From: Bacteroidales bacterium
GTDB lineage: Bacteria; Bacteroidota; Bacteroidia; Bacteroidales; Muribaculaceae
Direction of reading: 5' to 3'
DNA length: 64,000 nucleotides
Assembly: GCA_003150235.1 (NCBI GenBank)
Contig: QAMW01000018.1
Coordinates: 1 to 64,000, forward strand
The translations under genes were made by a program, and so were the position numbers. Positions 18,055 to 26,779 of this stretch are shown one piece after another; position 1 is the first letter of the stretch; the number at the start of each line of letters is the position of its first letter. Under the pieces are notes generated by a model. The model saw nothing but the letters and a program-made list of their open reading frames with translations. It ran no database searches and was not told the origin of the DNA.

Positions 18055-19497
18055 TTATAGGCTGAAATATCCTCCTGTCTTTTTAGAACCGCGATATTCT
18101 ATAATATTTAGTTCCACTAAGCGTTTCAATGCTCGTTTGATTGTTATAATACTTTTCCCGGATTCATTAGCCAAGGTGACTGCACTAATGCCAGGAGTGG
18201 AGACGATGCGATTATAAATCAGTTTTTCAGTGTCATTTATCGTATCATTTATCGTATCATTTATCGTATCATTTATCGTATCATTTATCGTGCCATTTTT
18301 GTGAGACGATAAATTCGGACGCATGAAAGTTACTCTAACTACCCCTTTTTCGTCGGTTACAATGGGTTGTTTAAGCCCTGCCTGTTTGCAGTCTTCAAAT
18401 ATCATAGACAATCCTCTCCCCCAATGTTCGATGACGCCACTGTAATACATGACGCGGGCTATGATTTCATTGGGCGGCTCTGAAGTATGAGAGTCAAGTA
18501 TGTGAGAACCGTATACAAGTTGGGTCGCAGGTATTTCTTCAGGTAGCATACCTGCATTCTCGATCTCTATGCGGTCATCATATATAGCGACGCCGACAGA
18601 CGCTGTTTTTCTCCAATCCATATGAGCCAGTGCATTTGCACAGCACTCGCGCAAGGCTGTTATTGGAATTTCCAGTTCGTCCTTGCGATACATGCCTTCC
18701 ATTCGGCTTGTTACCGAAAGATGCTTAAGAAAGAAAGGCGTAACTTCGTTGAGCAGATCGAAGATATTTCCCTCAATCTGCTGATTGTCGAGAAATTCGC
18801 GTTTGTCTGTACCACGGAAACGGGCAAGTCGGATGATGCAGTTATGATAGTAAAAGAAGTCCTTTCCGAAAAGTACTGCTGCGGCATTAGTATAGACGCC
18901 GTTCTTAAGCACCTTGAATTTTTCAAGAATGGCAATGGGATCGCGGGTGTAGGCGCCGTCTTTCAACCTTCCTAACTCAAGAGCCTGACGGATTGCCCAA
19001 TGAATACGGCTCTCATCAAGATCCTCAAATTTCAAATTCTCGTTAGGTAATGTATCCCATTTGTACTTGATGCCACCACGGTGCATGATCATACGGGCAT
19101 ATTTATCGTGAGGCATGACAGATGTGACACTGTCGTGTCGCTGATAGGGTCTGCCGTCATAAGAATAGGGTCTGTCCGGATTGTTTCCTTCTGATTCAAA
19201 TACAATAAGATGTTTATCAGAGTCGTTTAGTCTGATATATTTGGGCTGTATATCTACCGATGGCTCGAAGCGACACAGAGCTTCACCAATCATGCGGGTT
19301 GTCTTGTCTCCGATTTCCTGTCCGACAATCTTGCCGGAATTTTTGATGCCAAACACTACAATGCCACCGGACCCATTGAGCATACCACACAATGATTCCA
19401 TTCCTCGATCAAGTTGACCTGTGGTTTCTTTAAACTCAACGTCAATGCCCTCGTGCTTATTTGTTAGACGCTGTATATTGACTAAATCGACTGTCAT
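18055..19497 (-). CDS. AlbA_2/Schlafen-type ATP-binding regulator with winged helix and TIND repeat
   Basis: A 480-aa cytosolic protein. Residues of about 13-140 form an AlbA_2 (Schlafen-like DNA-binding) domain (EFKETTGQLDRGMES, GGIVVFGIKNSG); about 270-390 resemble the GHKL-type ATPase_c_4 module (CCANALAHMDW, RGLSMIFEDC); a five-fold TIND repeat follows; and the last 60 residues form a winged helix. Such proteins are putative transcriptional regulators or defence-related; no targets are visible here. A TAATTTTG box lies at 19520-19527 upstream. Stand-alone gene. Confidence 0.75.
   Translation of the reverse strand: MTVDLVNIQRLTNKHEGIDVEFKETTGQLDRGMESLCGMLNGSGGIVVFGIKNSGKIVGQEIGDKTTRMIGEALCRFEPSVDIQPKYIRLNDSDKHLIVFESEGNNPDRPYSYDGRPYQRHDSVTSVMPHDKYARMIMHRGGIKYKWDTLPNENLKFEDLDESRIHWAIRQALELGRLKDGAYTRDPIAILEKFKVLKNGVYTNAAAVLFGKDFFYYHNCIIRLARFRGTDKREFLDNQQIEGNIFDLLNEVTPFFLKHLSVTSRMEGMYRKDELEIPITALRECCANALAHMDWRKTASVGVAIYDDRIEIENAGMLPEEIPATQLVYGSHILDSHTSEPPNEIIARVMYYSGVIEHWGRGLSMIFEDCKQAGLKQPIVTDEKGVVRVTFMRPNLSSHKNGTINDTINDTINDTINDTINDTEKLIYNRIVSTPGISAVTLANESGKSIITIKRALKRLVELNIIEYRGSKKTGGYFSL
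18233..18294 (-). repeat. 12-bp in-frame tandem repeat (TIND codons)
   Basis: Five copies of a 12-base unit (plus strand ATTTATCGTATC) encode Thr-Ile-Asn-Asp repeats between the ATPase and winged-helix parts of the regulator at 18055-19497. Because the unit is a multiple of three, changes in copy number would alter linker length without breaking the frame. Confidence 0.9.
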
Positions 19498-19593
19498 AAA
19501 TCCAGAGGTATTATAAATGCAAAATTACAAAAATAATTGAGATTCAGGCTATTTTAACTGATGGGATTGTGTCACAGAATCGGATCGGTTGAT

Positions 19594-19634
19594 AAAAAAG
19601 ACGGGGCGGTGCCTGGATTTTGGCATCGCCCCGT
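19594..19634 (-). terminator. Terminator of the DUF4595 lipoprotein gene
   Basis: Minus strand ACGGGGCGATGCC pairs with GGCACCGCCCCGT across an eight-base loop and is followed by TTTTTT (19599-19594). Confidence 0.85.
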
Positions 19635-19652
19635 TATGGTTTGGTGTTGTTT

Positions 19653-20537
19653 TTACCATTTGAAGATTACGGGATCGTCGGTGTAGGAGCCATACTGGTT
19701 TGTGTAGCTGCTTGTGAAGCTGGTAGGCATGTCACTTGCATTCAATACCCATACGAAGGTATAGTTATCAGTCTCTCCGTAAGAAATCTCTTTGTTGGTC
19801 AAGGGAAGATGCTTGGTGCCCTTGCCGAGAAGTCCGGCGTAATAAGCGGTAGCCATTTCGTCCATGTCGATTCTGAAGCTGTCGTCATAAAGCATGATGC
19901 CGCTCTTGTTCAGGATCGGTGTGGCGTGAGATGCGTCGGTATAGCCTACTGTAGCTGTCATCTTCTGACCATCTACGTCGTCCTTGACTGATACGCTTGT
20001 GATGTCGCCGTCGGCATTGTAGTTTATCGTGGTCACCTCGTTGTCGCCCTCGGTGCGTTTCATCTCGATGAGCTGTCCGTTGGCATTGTACTTAAACCAC
20101 CATTCGTTGTAGGTTATTCCATCATCCTCGTCTTCATCCTCTTCGAAGGCGTATTCGATGTAGCCCTGTGCATTGAGCTGGATGTAGAAGTCAACTCCGT
20201 CCTTGTCGCCGCCCCATTCTACATTCATCGTCATATCGTAGTCGGTGGGACGTGTCGCGGCTCTGGACTTTGACTTTGCAGGAGAATAGTCGAATGTCGT
20301 GACCACATCATCGTCAACAATCTTTGTCACAAGACCGTTGCTGTTTTTGGTAATCACATAGTTGCCCACTTGAGTCGGAAGACCGTTGGTGAATACAGTT
20401 GCCGGGTTTACCGTGGCGCCGGTTTCTTCGCCGGGATTAGGATTGGGGTTTGGCTCATCATTGTCATCTCCGCAGGATGTCATGGCAAGGGAGAAGGCAA
20501 CAAAACCGAGTGACATTAATTTAGTCAGTTTGTTCAT
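19653..20537 (-). CDS. DUF4595-type lipoprotein
   Basis: A 294-aa secreted lipoprotein: signal peptide with lipobox Cys22 (LAMTSC), an Asn/Pro/Glu linker (NPNPNPGEE), then a beta-rich domain with YNANGQLIEM and YNADGDI repeats typical of DUF4595/RHS-like sheet proteins. I use the start at 20537 because the 29 residues before it (from 20624) run into the upstream RNA terminator and lack a signal peptide. A GCCGC/GCGGC hairpin lies between that terminator and the start. Function unknown. Confidence 0.8.
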   Translation of the reverse strand: MNKLTKLMSLGFVAFSLAMTSCGDDNDEPNPNPNPGEETGATVNPATVFTNGLPTQVGNYVITKNSNGLVTKIVDDDVVTTFDYSPAKSKSRAATRPTDYDMTMNVEWGGDKDGVDFYIQLNAQGYIEYAFEEDEDEDDGITYNEWWFKYNANGQLIEMKRTEGDNEVTTINYNADGDITSVSVKDDVDGQKMTATVGYTDASHATPILNKSGIMLYDDSFRIDMDEMATAYYAGLLGKGTKHLPLTNKEISYGETDNYTFVWVLNASDMPTSFTSSYTNQYGSYTDDPVIFKW

Positions 20538-20585
20538 TTTTTTAATTCTTTGCCGCCTGACTCTCTTTGCGGCATTAAAATTAGC

Positions 20586-20900
20586 AAAAAAAAAGCGTGA
20601 GAGCCATACCGTTGCCCGTTCCACTTTCCGAGGCTCTGGTATCGCCCTTCACTGTTGAACGAGCAAACTTGCAGAAGCCTCACGCAGAATATGTGTAATA
20701 CACCGACAGTTCACGCTTGCGCGCTTGCTGTCATGAGAATATACATATCCACATTGGCATCTACCTGTTTGCTGCATCCTTGACAGTGAATGAAATTTAC
20801 CAGATTTCGGAAAGTCAAGAAAGAGCGTCAAGTAAACGCTTTTCAAATGTCTGCCGACCCACCCGCGTTGCCCTTGACCGGGCTTCCGCTGTGCGGTCTG
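20586..20900 (-). ncRNA. Promoter-to-terminator structured RNA, about 315 nt (possibly Bacteroidales-1-like)
   Basis: A full transcription unit without a protein. A near-perfect promoter (20906-20936) is followed by GC-rich sequence and ends in a closing stem GCGTGAG/CTCACGC with U9 (20594-20586). Inside, GGCGATACC pairs with GGTATGGC and GTTTGCTCGTTC with GGAACGGGCAAC, which may cross. The signature sequences of RNase P, tmRNA and bacterial SRP RNA are not present. A Bacteroidales-1 RNA, defined with such a promoter and terminator, is possible but I cannot confirm it; it might instead be a leader acting on the lipoprotein gene at 20537. The remaining gap, 20940-21135, shows nothing clear. 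Confidence 0.65.
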
Positions 20901-20905
20901 CAGTG

Positions 20906-20936
20906 CAAAATTACAACATTTTTGCGTCTTATCAAA
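20906..20936 (-). promoter_or_regulatory. Strong promoter of the 315-nt RNA
   Basis: TTTG (20936-20933), exactly 19 bases, TAATTTTG (20913-20906) on the minus strand, a full match to the Bacteroidetes consensus. Confidence 0.85.
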
Positions 20937-21136
20937 AACTGACCGAAAAATACCTCATTTCGCCATTGTTTTCGCGCGGGGGAAGTCCTCGTTTAGCCAT
21001 GATGGTGTCTTCTCTGACGTTCTCAGCTGCGCATTTCCCAATGACCTTAAGGACCCTGTCTGATGAAAGTTGACAACTCCCTGTGATGATTATGCAAGCC
21101 GCTGCCGGGTAGAAGTGGTTGGGTAGGGGGAGCTAT

Positions 21137-21176
21137 AAAAAAGCGGGGTGCTGTCGTGATTGACTGCACCCCGCTT
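21137..21176 (-). terminator. Transketolase terminator
   Basis: AAGCGGGGTGC pairs with GCACCCCGCTT across a 14-base loop, followed on the minus strand by TTTTTTATAG. It lies 25 bases after the tkt stop. Confidence 0.85.
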
Positions 21177-21200
21177 GGGTATTGGGTATTGTAGTGTTCC

Positions 21201-23231
21201 TTACTTGTTGAGGTAGGCTTTGACCTGGGCGAGTACCGCGGGTGCGGTGAAGCCGAATTTCTCATCGAGCACCTTGTAGGGAGCCGATGCGCCGAAGTGG
21301 TCGAGACCGAATACCTCGCCGTTGCGACCTACCACGCCGCGTAGCGTAGAGGGAAGTCCTGCGGTCAAACCGAATACCTTGCCGTCGGCGGGAATCACGC
21401 TATTGCGGTAAGCCTCGGGCTGGCACTCGAAGAGTCCGATTGAGGGTACTGATACCACGCGTGCCGCGATGCCTTCGTTGGCAAGAAGACCGGCAACCTC
21501 AACGAGGAGGGATACCTCAGAGCCGTTTGCCACGAGAGTAACGGCAGGGTTGGCTGCGTTAACAACGATGTAGCCGCCCTTTTCTGCGCCAAGAGCTTCC
21601 TCGTAGCGGTCGCCGCTCGATGCGGGAAGGTCGGGGATGTTTTGGCGGCTGAGGATGAGAGCGGTCGGGGTCTTGGTATTTTCCATCGCCATCTTCCAGC
21701 ATACCGAAGTCTCGGCAGCGTCGCCGGGGCGAAGCACGAGCATACTGGGCTGACCCTTGAAGTTGCGGAGCTCTTCCATGAGACGTATCTGGGCTTCCTG
21801 CTCCACGGGCTCGTGGGTAGGACCGTCTTCACCCACGCGGAATGCATCGTGAGTCCAGATATACTTGACGGGAAGTTCCATGAGAGCTGCCATGCGGACA
21901 GCGGGCTTCATATAGTCGGAGAATACGAAGAATGTGCCGCATGCGGCGATAAGACCGCCGTGAAGGACGATACCGTTCATTATTGCAGCCATCGTAAGCT
22001 CGGTCACGCCGCAGTGGAGGAATGCTCCGGAGAAGTCGCCGTGAGTGAGGGGATGGGTCTGCTTGAGGAATGCATCGGTCTTGTCAGAGTTGGCAAGGTC
22101 GGCAGAAGCGCAGATCATGTTGCCTACTTTCTTGGCAAGCTCGGCAAGCACGTCGGCTGATGCCGCACGGGTTGCGATACCGGGCTTGTGGGCTATGCCC
22201 TTCCAGTCGATTTCGGGAAGTTTGCCTGCGAGATAACCGTCAAGCACGGCTGCCTGCTCGGGATTTGCCTCGCGCCAAGCCTTTTCGGCAGCGTAACGAG
22301 CCTTCACCTCTTCACGGAGCACTGCTGCACGATCGTCGTAGAGCTTCTTGACATCTTCCCAGATGTGGAAGGGATCGGCGGGATCGGCACCCAGATTTTC
22401 CATTGTCCTGGCGTAGTCGGCACCCGATGCGCTGAGCGGGTTGCCATGAGTGTCACATTTGCCTTCATAAGACTTGCCATCGGCGGTGACAGCGCCACGG
22501 CCCATGATGGTCTTGCCTATGATGATAGTGGGGCGCTCCTTCTCTTCGATGGCAGCCTCAAGTGCGCCTGCCATTGCGAGAGGATCGGTTCCGTCGACTT
22601 CAATCACATTCCAGTGCCATGCGCGATACTTGGCTGCGGTATCCTCGGTGGTCACCGCCTTGGTCTCGGTAGAGAGCTGGATGGAGTTGCTGTCATAGAA
22701 CATTATGAGATTGTGGAGACCGAGATATCCGGCAAGGCGTCCTGCGCCCTGTGAAATCTCTTCCTGTACACCACCGTCGGAAATAAACGCGTAAGTCTTG
22801 TGAGCGATCCAGTCACCGAAGCGAGCCTGAAGGAAACGCTCTGCGATAGCACAACCCACGGCCATCACGTGACCTTGTCCGAGAGGACCGGAAGTGTTTT
22901 CCACACCGCGCTCGGGGTGCAGTTCGGGATGGCCGGGAGTGGGGCTTCCCCACTGACGGAATTCCTTAAGCTCCTCGACTGAATATTTGCCGGTAAGGGC
23001 AAGCACCGAGTATAGCATCGGTGACATGTGACCGGGGTCGAGGAAGAAGCGGTCGCGCGCGATCCAAGTGGGATTGTCGGGATCCGTTACAAGAAACGAT
23101 GAGTACAGGACATTCACGAAGTCGGCTCCACCCATAGCACCGCCGGGGTGGCCTGATTTTGCTTTTTCCACCATTGATGCAGCCAGGACACGGATATTGT
23201 CAGCTGCACGAGTCATGAGGTTTTTGTCCAT
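21201..23231 (-). CDS. tkt: Transketolase
   Basis: A 676-aa thiamine-diphosphate enzyme of the pentose phosphate pathway. Visible signatures are the N-terminal KSGHPGGAMGGADF, the diphosphate-binding region (ISDGGVQEEISQGAG), and the pyrimidine domain with THDAFRVGEDGPTHEPVEQ. Full length, cytosolic. It lies 39 bases downstream of the sugar transporter gene, so the two may be co-transcribed, with a terminator after tkt. Confidence 0.97.
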   Translation of the reverse strand: MDKNLMTRAADNIRVLAASMVEKAKSGHPGGAMGGADFVNVLYSSFLVTDPDNPTWIARDRFFLDPGHMSPMLYSVLALTGKYSVEELKEFRQWGSPTPGHPELHPERGVENTSGPLGQGHVMAVGCAIAERFLQARFGDWIAHKTYAFISDGGVQEEISQGAGRLAGYLGLHNLIMFYDSNSIQLSTETKAVTTEDTAAKYRAWHWNVIEVDGTDPLAMAGALEAAIEEKERPTIIIGKTIMGRGAVTADGKSYEGKCDTHGNPLSASGADYARTMENLGADPADPFHIWEDVKKLYDDRAAVLREEVKARYAAEKAWREANPEQAAVLDGYLAGKLPEIDWKGIAHKPGIATRAASADVLAELAKKVGNMICASADLANSDKTDAFLKQTHPLTHGDFSGAFLHCGVTELTMAAIMNGIVLHGGLIAACGTFFVFSDYMKPAVRMAALMELPVKYIWTHDAFRVGEDGPTHEPVEQEAQIRLMEELRNFKGQPSMLVLRPGDAAETSVCWKMAMENTKTPTALILSRQNIPDLPASSGDRYEEALGAEKGGYIVVNAANPAVTLVANGSEVSLLVEVAGLLANEGIAARVVSVPSIGLFECQPEAYRNSVIPADGKVFGLTAGLPSTLRGVVGRNGEVFGLDHFGASAPYKVLDEKFGFTAPAVLAQVKAYLNK

Positions 23232-23270
23232 AAATAAAAAGTTAAAAATAAATTAAGTATATAGGTATAG

Positions 23271-24683
23271 TTAGAGATATAGTTGCTCTTCGTCAGATGC
23301 CTCTTCCTGTACCGGGATGTCGGTGTTGACATTCTTGCTGCCGACAAGACCGTAGAACAGGAGATACAACAGACATGCCACGATAAGCCAGTAGCTTGTC
23401 ATGTAGCCTGCCTCTTTTGCTATAAACTGCTGGAGGAGGGGAAGGACACCACCGCCCACAACCATCATCATGAAGATACCTGATGCCTGCGCGGTATATT
23501 TTCCGAGACCCTCTACTGCAAGGTTAAAGATACCGCCCCACATAACCGAGGTGCAGAGACCGCAGATGACCAGAAGATATGCGCTTACAGGTACCATTGC
23601 CTGTTCGCCGTTAACGCCGCTGTAGACAAATTCCGGCACCGGTACGGTGACAGTCTTGGGGATGAAGATGGCGAGTATCACAAGCACGGTAGCTACCGCC
23701 GACACGCTGATAAGCTGTGCGCGAGTCGACACCTTTCCGCTGATGGCGCCGCTGAGGCTACGGCCTACAAGCATGAGCAGCCAGTAGACGGCGACGATTG
23801 CGCCTGCGATTGTAGAGGCGTCGCCAATCACGCCTGCGCCCGATGCCTTCTGGTCGGCGAGGTAGAAGTTAAGTGTGCCCGGGATACCGATTTCGATACC
23901 CACATAGATGAATATACCGATTACACCAAGCACTGTGTGACGGAAATTCCAGGGACTGTGGCTGTATTTTACTTTCTTATGACCCTTTGAGAGATTGGGC
24001 TCCGGAATAGCCACGAAAGATATTACGATAAATGCTGCGACAAATACGCCCATAGCGATGAAGAGCAGGGGAGTCACAGCCTGGATAGTGGTCGATTTTG
24101 TGAGCTGACCTATGAGTGCGCCAACGAAGAAGGGAGTCAGTGTACCTGACAGGGAGTTAAGCGCTCCACCGGTCTGAAGAAGCTGGTTGCCCTTGTTGCC
24201 GCCGCCACCGAGGAGGTTGAGCATCGGGTTAACTACGGTGTTGAGCATACATACGCAGAAACCGCAGATAAATGCTCCCAGAAGATAAATCAGGAAGTTG
24301 AGGCAAACGGTAAATTCCTTGGTCACCATCATGCCGCCTTCGTCGATTGACGACTGCATGGTGAAGAGGGGGGTATCGGCGCCTGCCTGGCTTGAAAGGA
24401 ATTGCACGAACAAGCCGATGACACCGATTGCCATCGCCCAGAGTGCTGTCTTCTTATAACCGATTTTTACAAGAAGGTTACCGGCGGGAATGCCCATGAA
24501 CAGATAAGCGAGGAAGTTCATCATGTTGCCCATCATGCCGAGCACGCTGTTGCCTTCAAATGTATTTCCCCATATTGTGCCGATGGGGGCGGCAAGATTG
24601 GTTACAAACGATATCATCGCGAATAGGAAAAACATCGCGATGATGGCAATCGTTCTACCGTTGGACTGTGTTTTTTGTACCAT
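23271..24683 (-). CDS. FucP-like MFS sugar transporter
   Basis: A 470-aa inner-membrane protein with about twelve hydrophobic helices. The first helix (AMFFLFAMISFVTNLAAPI) and GIPAGNLLVKIGYK match the FHS/L-fucose permease branch of the MFS, which brings sugars in with protons. The substrate is not certain; placement directly before transketolase suggests a pentose or hexose feeding central metabolism. C-terminal tail is acidic. Confidence 0.85.
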   Translation of the reverse strand: MVQKTQSNGRTIAIIAMFFLFAMISFVTNLAAPIGTIWGNTFEGNSVLGMMGNMMNFLAYLFMGIPAGNLLVKIGYKKTALWAMAIGVIGLFVQFLSSQAGADTPLFTMQSSIDEGGMMVTKEFTVCLNFLIYLLGAFICGFCVCMLNTVVNPMLNLLGGGGNKGNQLLQTGGALNSLSGTLTPFFVGALIGQLTKSTTIQAVTPLLFIAMGVFVAAFIVISFVAIPEPNLSKGHKKVKYSHSPWNFRHTVLGVIGIFIYVGIEIGIPGTLNFYLADQKASGAGVIGDASTIAGAIVAVYWLLMLVGRSLSGAISGKVSTRAQLISVSAVATVLVILAIFIPKTVTVPVPEFVYSGVNGEQAMVPVSAYLLVICGLCTSVMWGGIFNLAVEGLGKYTAQASGIFMMMVVGGGVLPLLQQFIAKEAGYMTSYWLIVACLLYLLFYGLVGSKNVNTDIPVQEEASDEEQLYL

Positions 24684-24805
24684 GTGTAAACCGTTTTTGA
24701 TTGATAGTGATTCTTGATTAAAGAGTGATTTTTGGTTAATTCTGTAAAATTAGCGATTTTTTTTCAGTGGCGTATCGGGTTATGCTCAAAAACATAATAT
24801 TGGCA

Positions 24806-25477
24806 TCAATATTCCCTTTCTCCGAATATTGTCGTGCCTATCCTCACCATATTGCTTCCACAGCTTATTGCGAGCCGGTAATCGTGGCTCATGCCCATGC
24901 TTACGGTGTCAAATGCTCCTGTCCCGTGCAGTGACAGTGATTTTATGCGGTCAAAAGTTGAGCGTATCGTCTTGAAGTCGCGTTCGATGCGGGCGTTGTC
25001 GTCGACATTGCTTGCCATGCCCATGATGCCGCGCACTCTGACATTGGGTGTCTCCTCAAGGATTCCTCCTGCAAGCAATTCCGTAAGCTCGTCGGGAAGA
25101 AAGCCGAATTTTGTTTCTTCCAGCGCCACATGCAGTTGAAGCAGTATGTCGGTGACTTTGCCTATGCGACGGCTTTCCGAGTCGATACACCGGAGCAGAC
25201 GCTCGGAGTCGACGCTCTGGATAAGCTCGGCGTGGGGAACGACAAGACGTACCTTGTTGGTCTGGAGGTGTCCGATGAAGTGCCATTCTATGTCGGCGGG
25301 GAGGATGGAGGCTTTTTCCACAAGTTCCGTGGCGCGGCTTTCTCCAAATACACGCTGCCCCGCCACGTATGCTTCCATGATAGCTTCGGCAGGATGAAAT
25401 TTCGACACTGCCACAAGGGTTACTCCCCCGGGCAGTGTCGAAGTTATCTCGTCGATACGTTGTGCTATTCCGTTCAT
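24806..25477 (-). CDS. YggS-family pyridoxal-phosphate homeostasis protein
   Basis: A 223-aa single-domain PLP protein (alanine racemase N-terminal fold). AVSKFHP carries the PLP lysine; HFIGHLQTNK and LSMGMSHDY are family signatures. It keeps PLP and amino-acid pools balanced; no enzyme activity is established. The start at 25477 (MNGIAQ) fits the family and leaves one base to the stop of the DUF4494 gene, while the longer frame from 25525 overlaps it. Confidence 0.93.
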   Translation of the reverse strand: MNGIAQRIDEITSTLPGGVTLVAVSKFHPAEAIMEAYVAGQRVFGESRATELVEKASILPADIEWHFIGHLQTNKVRLVVPHAELIQSVDSERLLRCIDSESRRIGKVTDILLQLHVALEETKFGFLPDELTELLAGGILEETPNVRVRGIMGMASNVDDNARIERDFKTIRSTFDRIKSLSLHGTGAFDTVSMGMSHDYRLAISCGSNMVRIGTTIFGEREY

Positions 25478-25478
25478 T

Positions 25479-25931
25479 TTATTCTGCGGGTGATTCGCTG
25501 CCGCCAAGTTTTGCCTTGAATACATCCATTATAGTGGTCTCGGCGATTGACGATACTTCAAAATCAGCCATCGTGCCCTTCATGCCTTCCATGAAATTGT
25601 CAAGCGCCTCGCGGAAATTGTTGGCGGCGACAAGGATATGGCTAGTAGTCTTTTTCTCGACGGCGGTCTTTTCGTCAAGTGTTATGAAATTGACCTTGAC
25701 ATGATACCATTTGTCGGCGGCATCATCCCAGAATATTTCCGTAATATTGGTGCGTTTTACCGCTGAGATGGAAAACTCGCCGGAGATAAACGGGGTGAGT
25801 TCCTCGATAGTGCGCGCCTCCGCTTCGGTGAAGCTTAGGGCATCGACCATGTAGGGCTCGTTTACCTTTTTCTGTGTGCCGTTTTCCATCATTTTTTCGT
25901 AACGAACTTTTGTTTCAAACCAATTGCTCAT
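25479..25931 (-). CDS. DUF4494 protein
   Basis: A 150-aa cytosolic protein of the Bacteroidetes DUF4494 family (WFETKVRYEKMMENG at the N-terminus, KWYHVKVNFITLDEK in the middle). No known catalytic motif. It is translationally linked to yggS (one base apart), a pairing that may reflect shared control. Function unknown. Confidence 0.85.
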   Translation of the reverse strand: MSNWFETKVRYEKMMENGTQKKVNEPYMVDALSFTEAEARTIEELTPFISGEFSISAVKRTNITEIFWDDAADKWYHVKVNFITLDEKTAVEKKTTSHILVAANNFREALDNFMEGMKGTMADFEVSSIAETTIMDVFKAKLGGSESPAE

Positions 25932-25965
25932 CTTAATATAGTTTTTATGTTGTGATTATAGTTGA

Positions 25966-26763
25966 TTATTCTGATTTTTTCAGGTGCAGATATGTGTGGA
26001 TACATCCTACAAGCAGAGCGCCTCCGATGATGTTGCCTATCGTGGCTGGGATAAGATTGCGCCATATCATCTGCCATGCCGTGACATCAGCCCCTTCGAG
26101 CATTCCGCACGGTATGAAAAACATGTTGGCGATGGAGTGCTCGTAGCCGAGGGCGACAAACGCCATCACCGGCAGCCAGCATCCAAACATCTTAGCCCCG
26201 CTGCTTTTTGCCGACAGCGCAAGCCATATCGCCAGACATACACACCAGTTGGCGCCGATGCCTTTAACCATCACCACGAGCCAGGGCATAGAGACTTTTG
26301 CCTGCGCGATGCCGATTATCGCCGAATGGTAAGGCTCGGGTGCCGTGAGCCCGACAAAATAGACCATTACGAGTACAAACAGTATTGCCCCGAGGAAATT
26401 TCCGAGATACACGAGCGCCCAGTTTACGAGCACATCGCGCAAGGAGCATTTTTTCGCCATCAGCGGCGGCATCAGCAGGGCGTTGTTACCGGTGAACAGC
26501 TCTGCACCGAGCACTACCACCAGTATGAGCCCGATAGGGAACATGGCTCCGCTCAGAAGTTTCTGCAACGCGGGGTTGTCAGCCGTGAGCCCCGGGAATC
26601 CATAGCCGATGATAAGCGACAAAGTGCCTCCGAAAGCTATATAGACGCCTGCAAGCATTGTGAGGATTACAAATGAGGTGTAGCCCGATGCCTGCAGCCG
26701 CAACTTGTTTTGTCCGGCGTTCATCGCCGCATCGATTACTTCAGCGGGTGTTCTGGTTGCCAT
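25966..26763 (-). CDS. Formate/nitrite transporter family channel
   Basis: A 265-aa membrane protein with six helices and family motifs GAELFTGNNALL and GYEHSIANMFFIP. FNT proteins form pentameric channels for formate, nitrite or hydrosulfide. Formate export fits a fermentative gut anaerobe, but the substrate is not determined. It lies 16 bases downstream of the carbamoyltransferase gene. Confidence 0.92.
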   Translation of the reverse strand: MATRTPAEVIDAAMNAGQNKLRLQASGYTSFVILTMLAGVYIAFGGTLSLIIGYGFPGLTADNPALQKLLSGAMFPIGLILVVVLGAELFTGNNALLMPPLMAKKCSLRDVLVNWALVYLGNFLGAILFVLVMVYFVGLTAPEPYHSAIIGIAQAKVSMPWLVVMVKGIGANWCVCLAIWLALSAKSSGAKMFGCWLPVMAFVALGYEHSIANMFFIPCGMLEGADVTAWQMIWRNLIPATIGNIIGGALLVGCIHTYLHLKKSE

Positions 26764-26779
26764 TGTTGCAAGCCGTGGG

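Noticed and set aside
18233..18294. CRISPR array
   Set aside because: The 12-bp repeats have no spacers and encode an in-frame peptide repeat.
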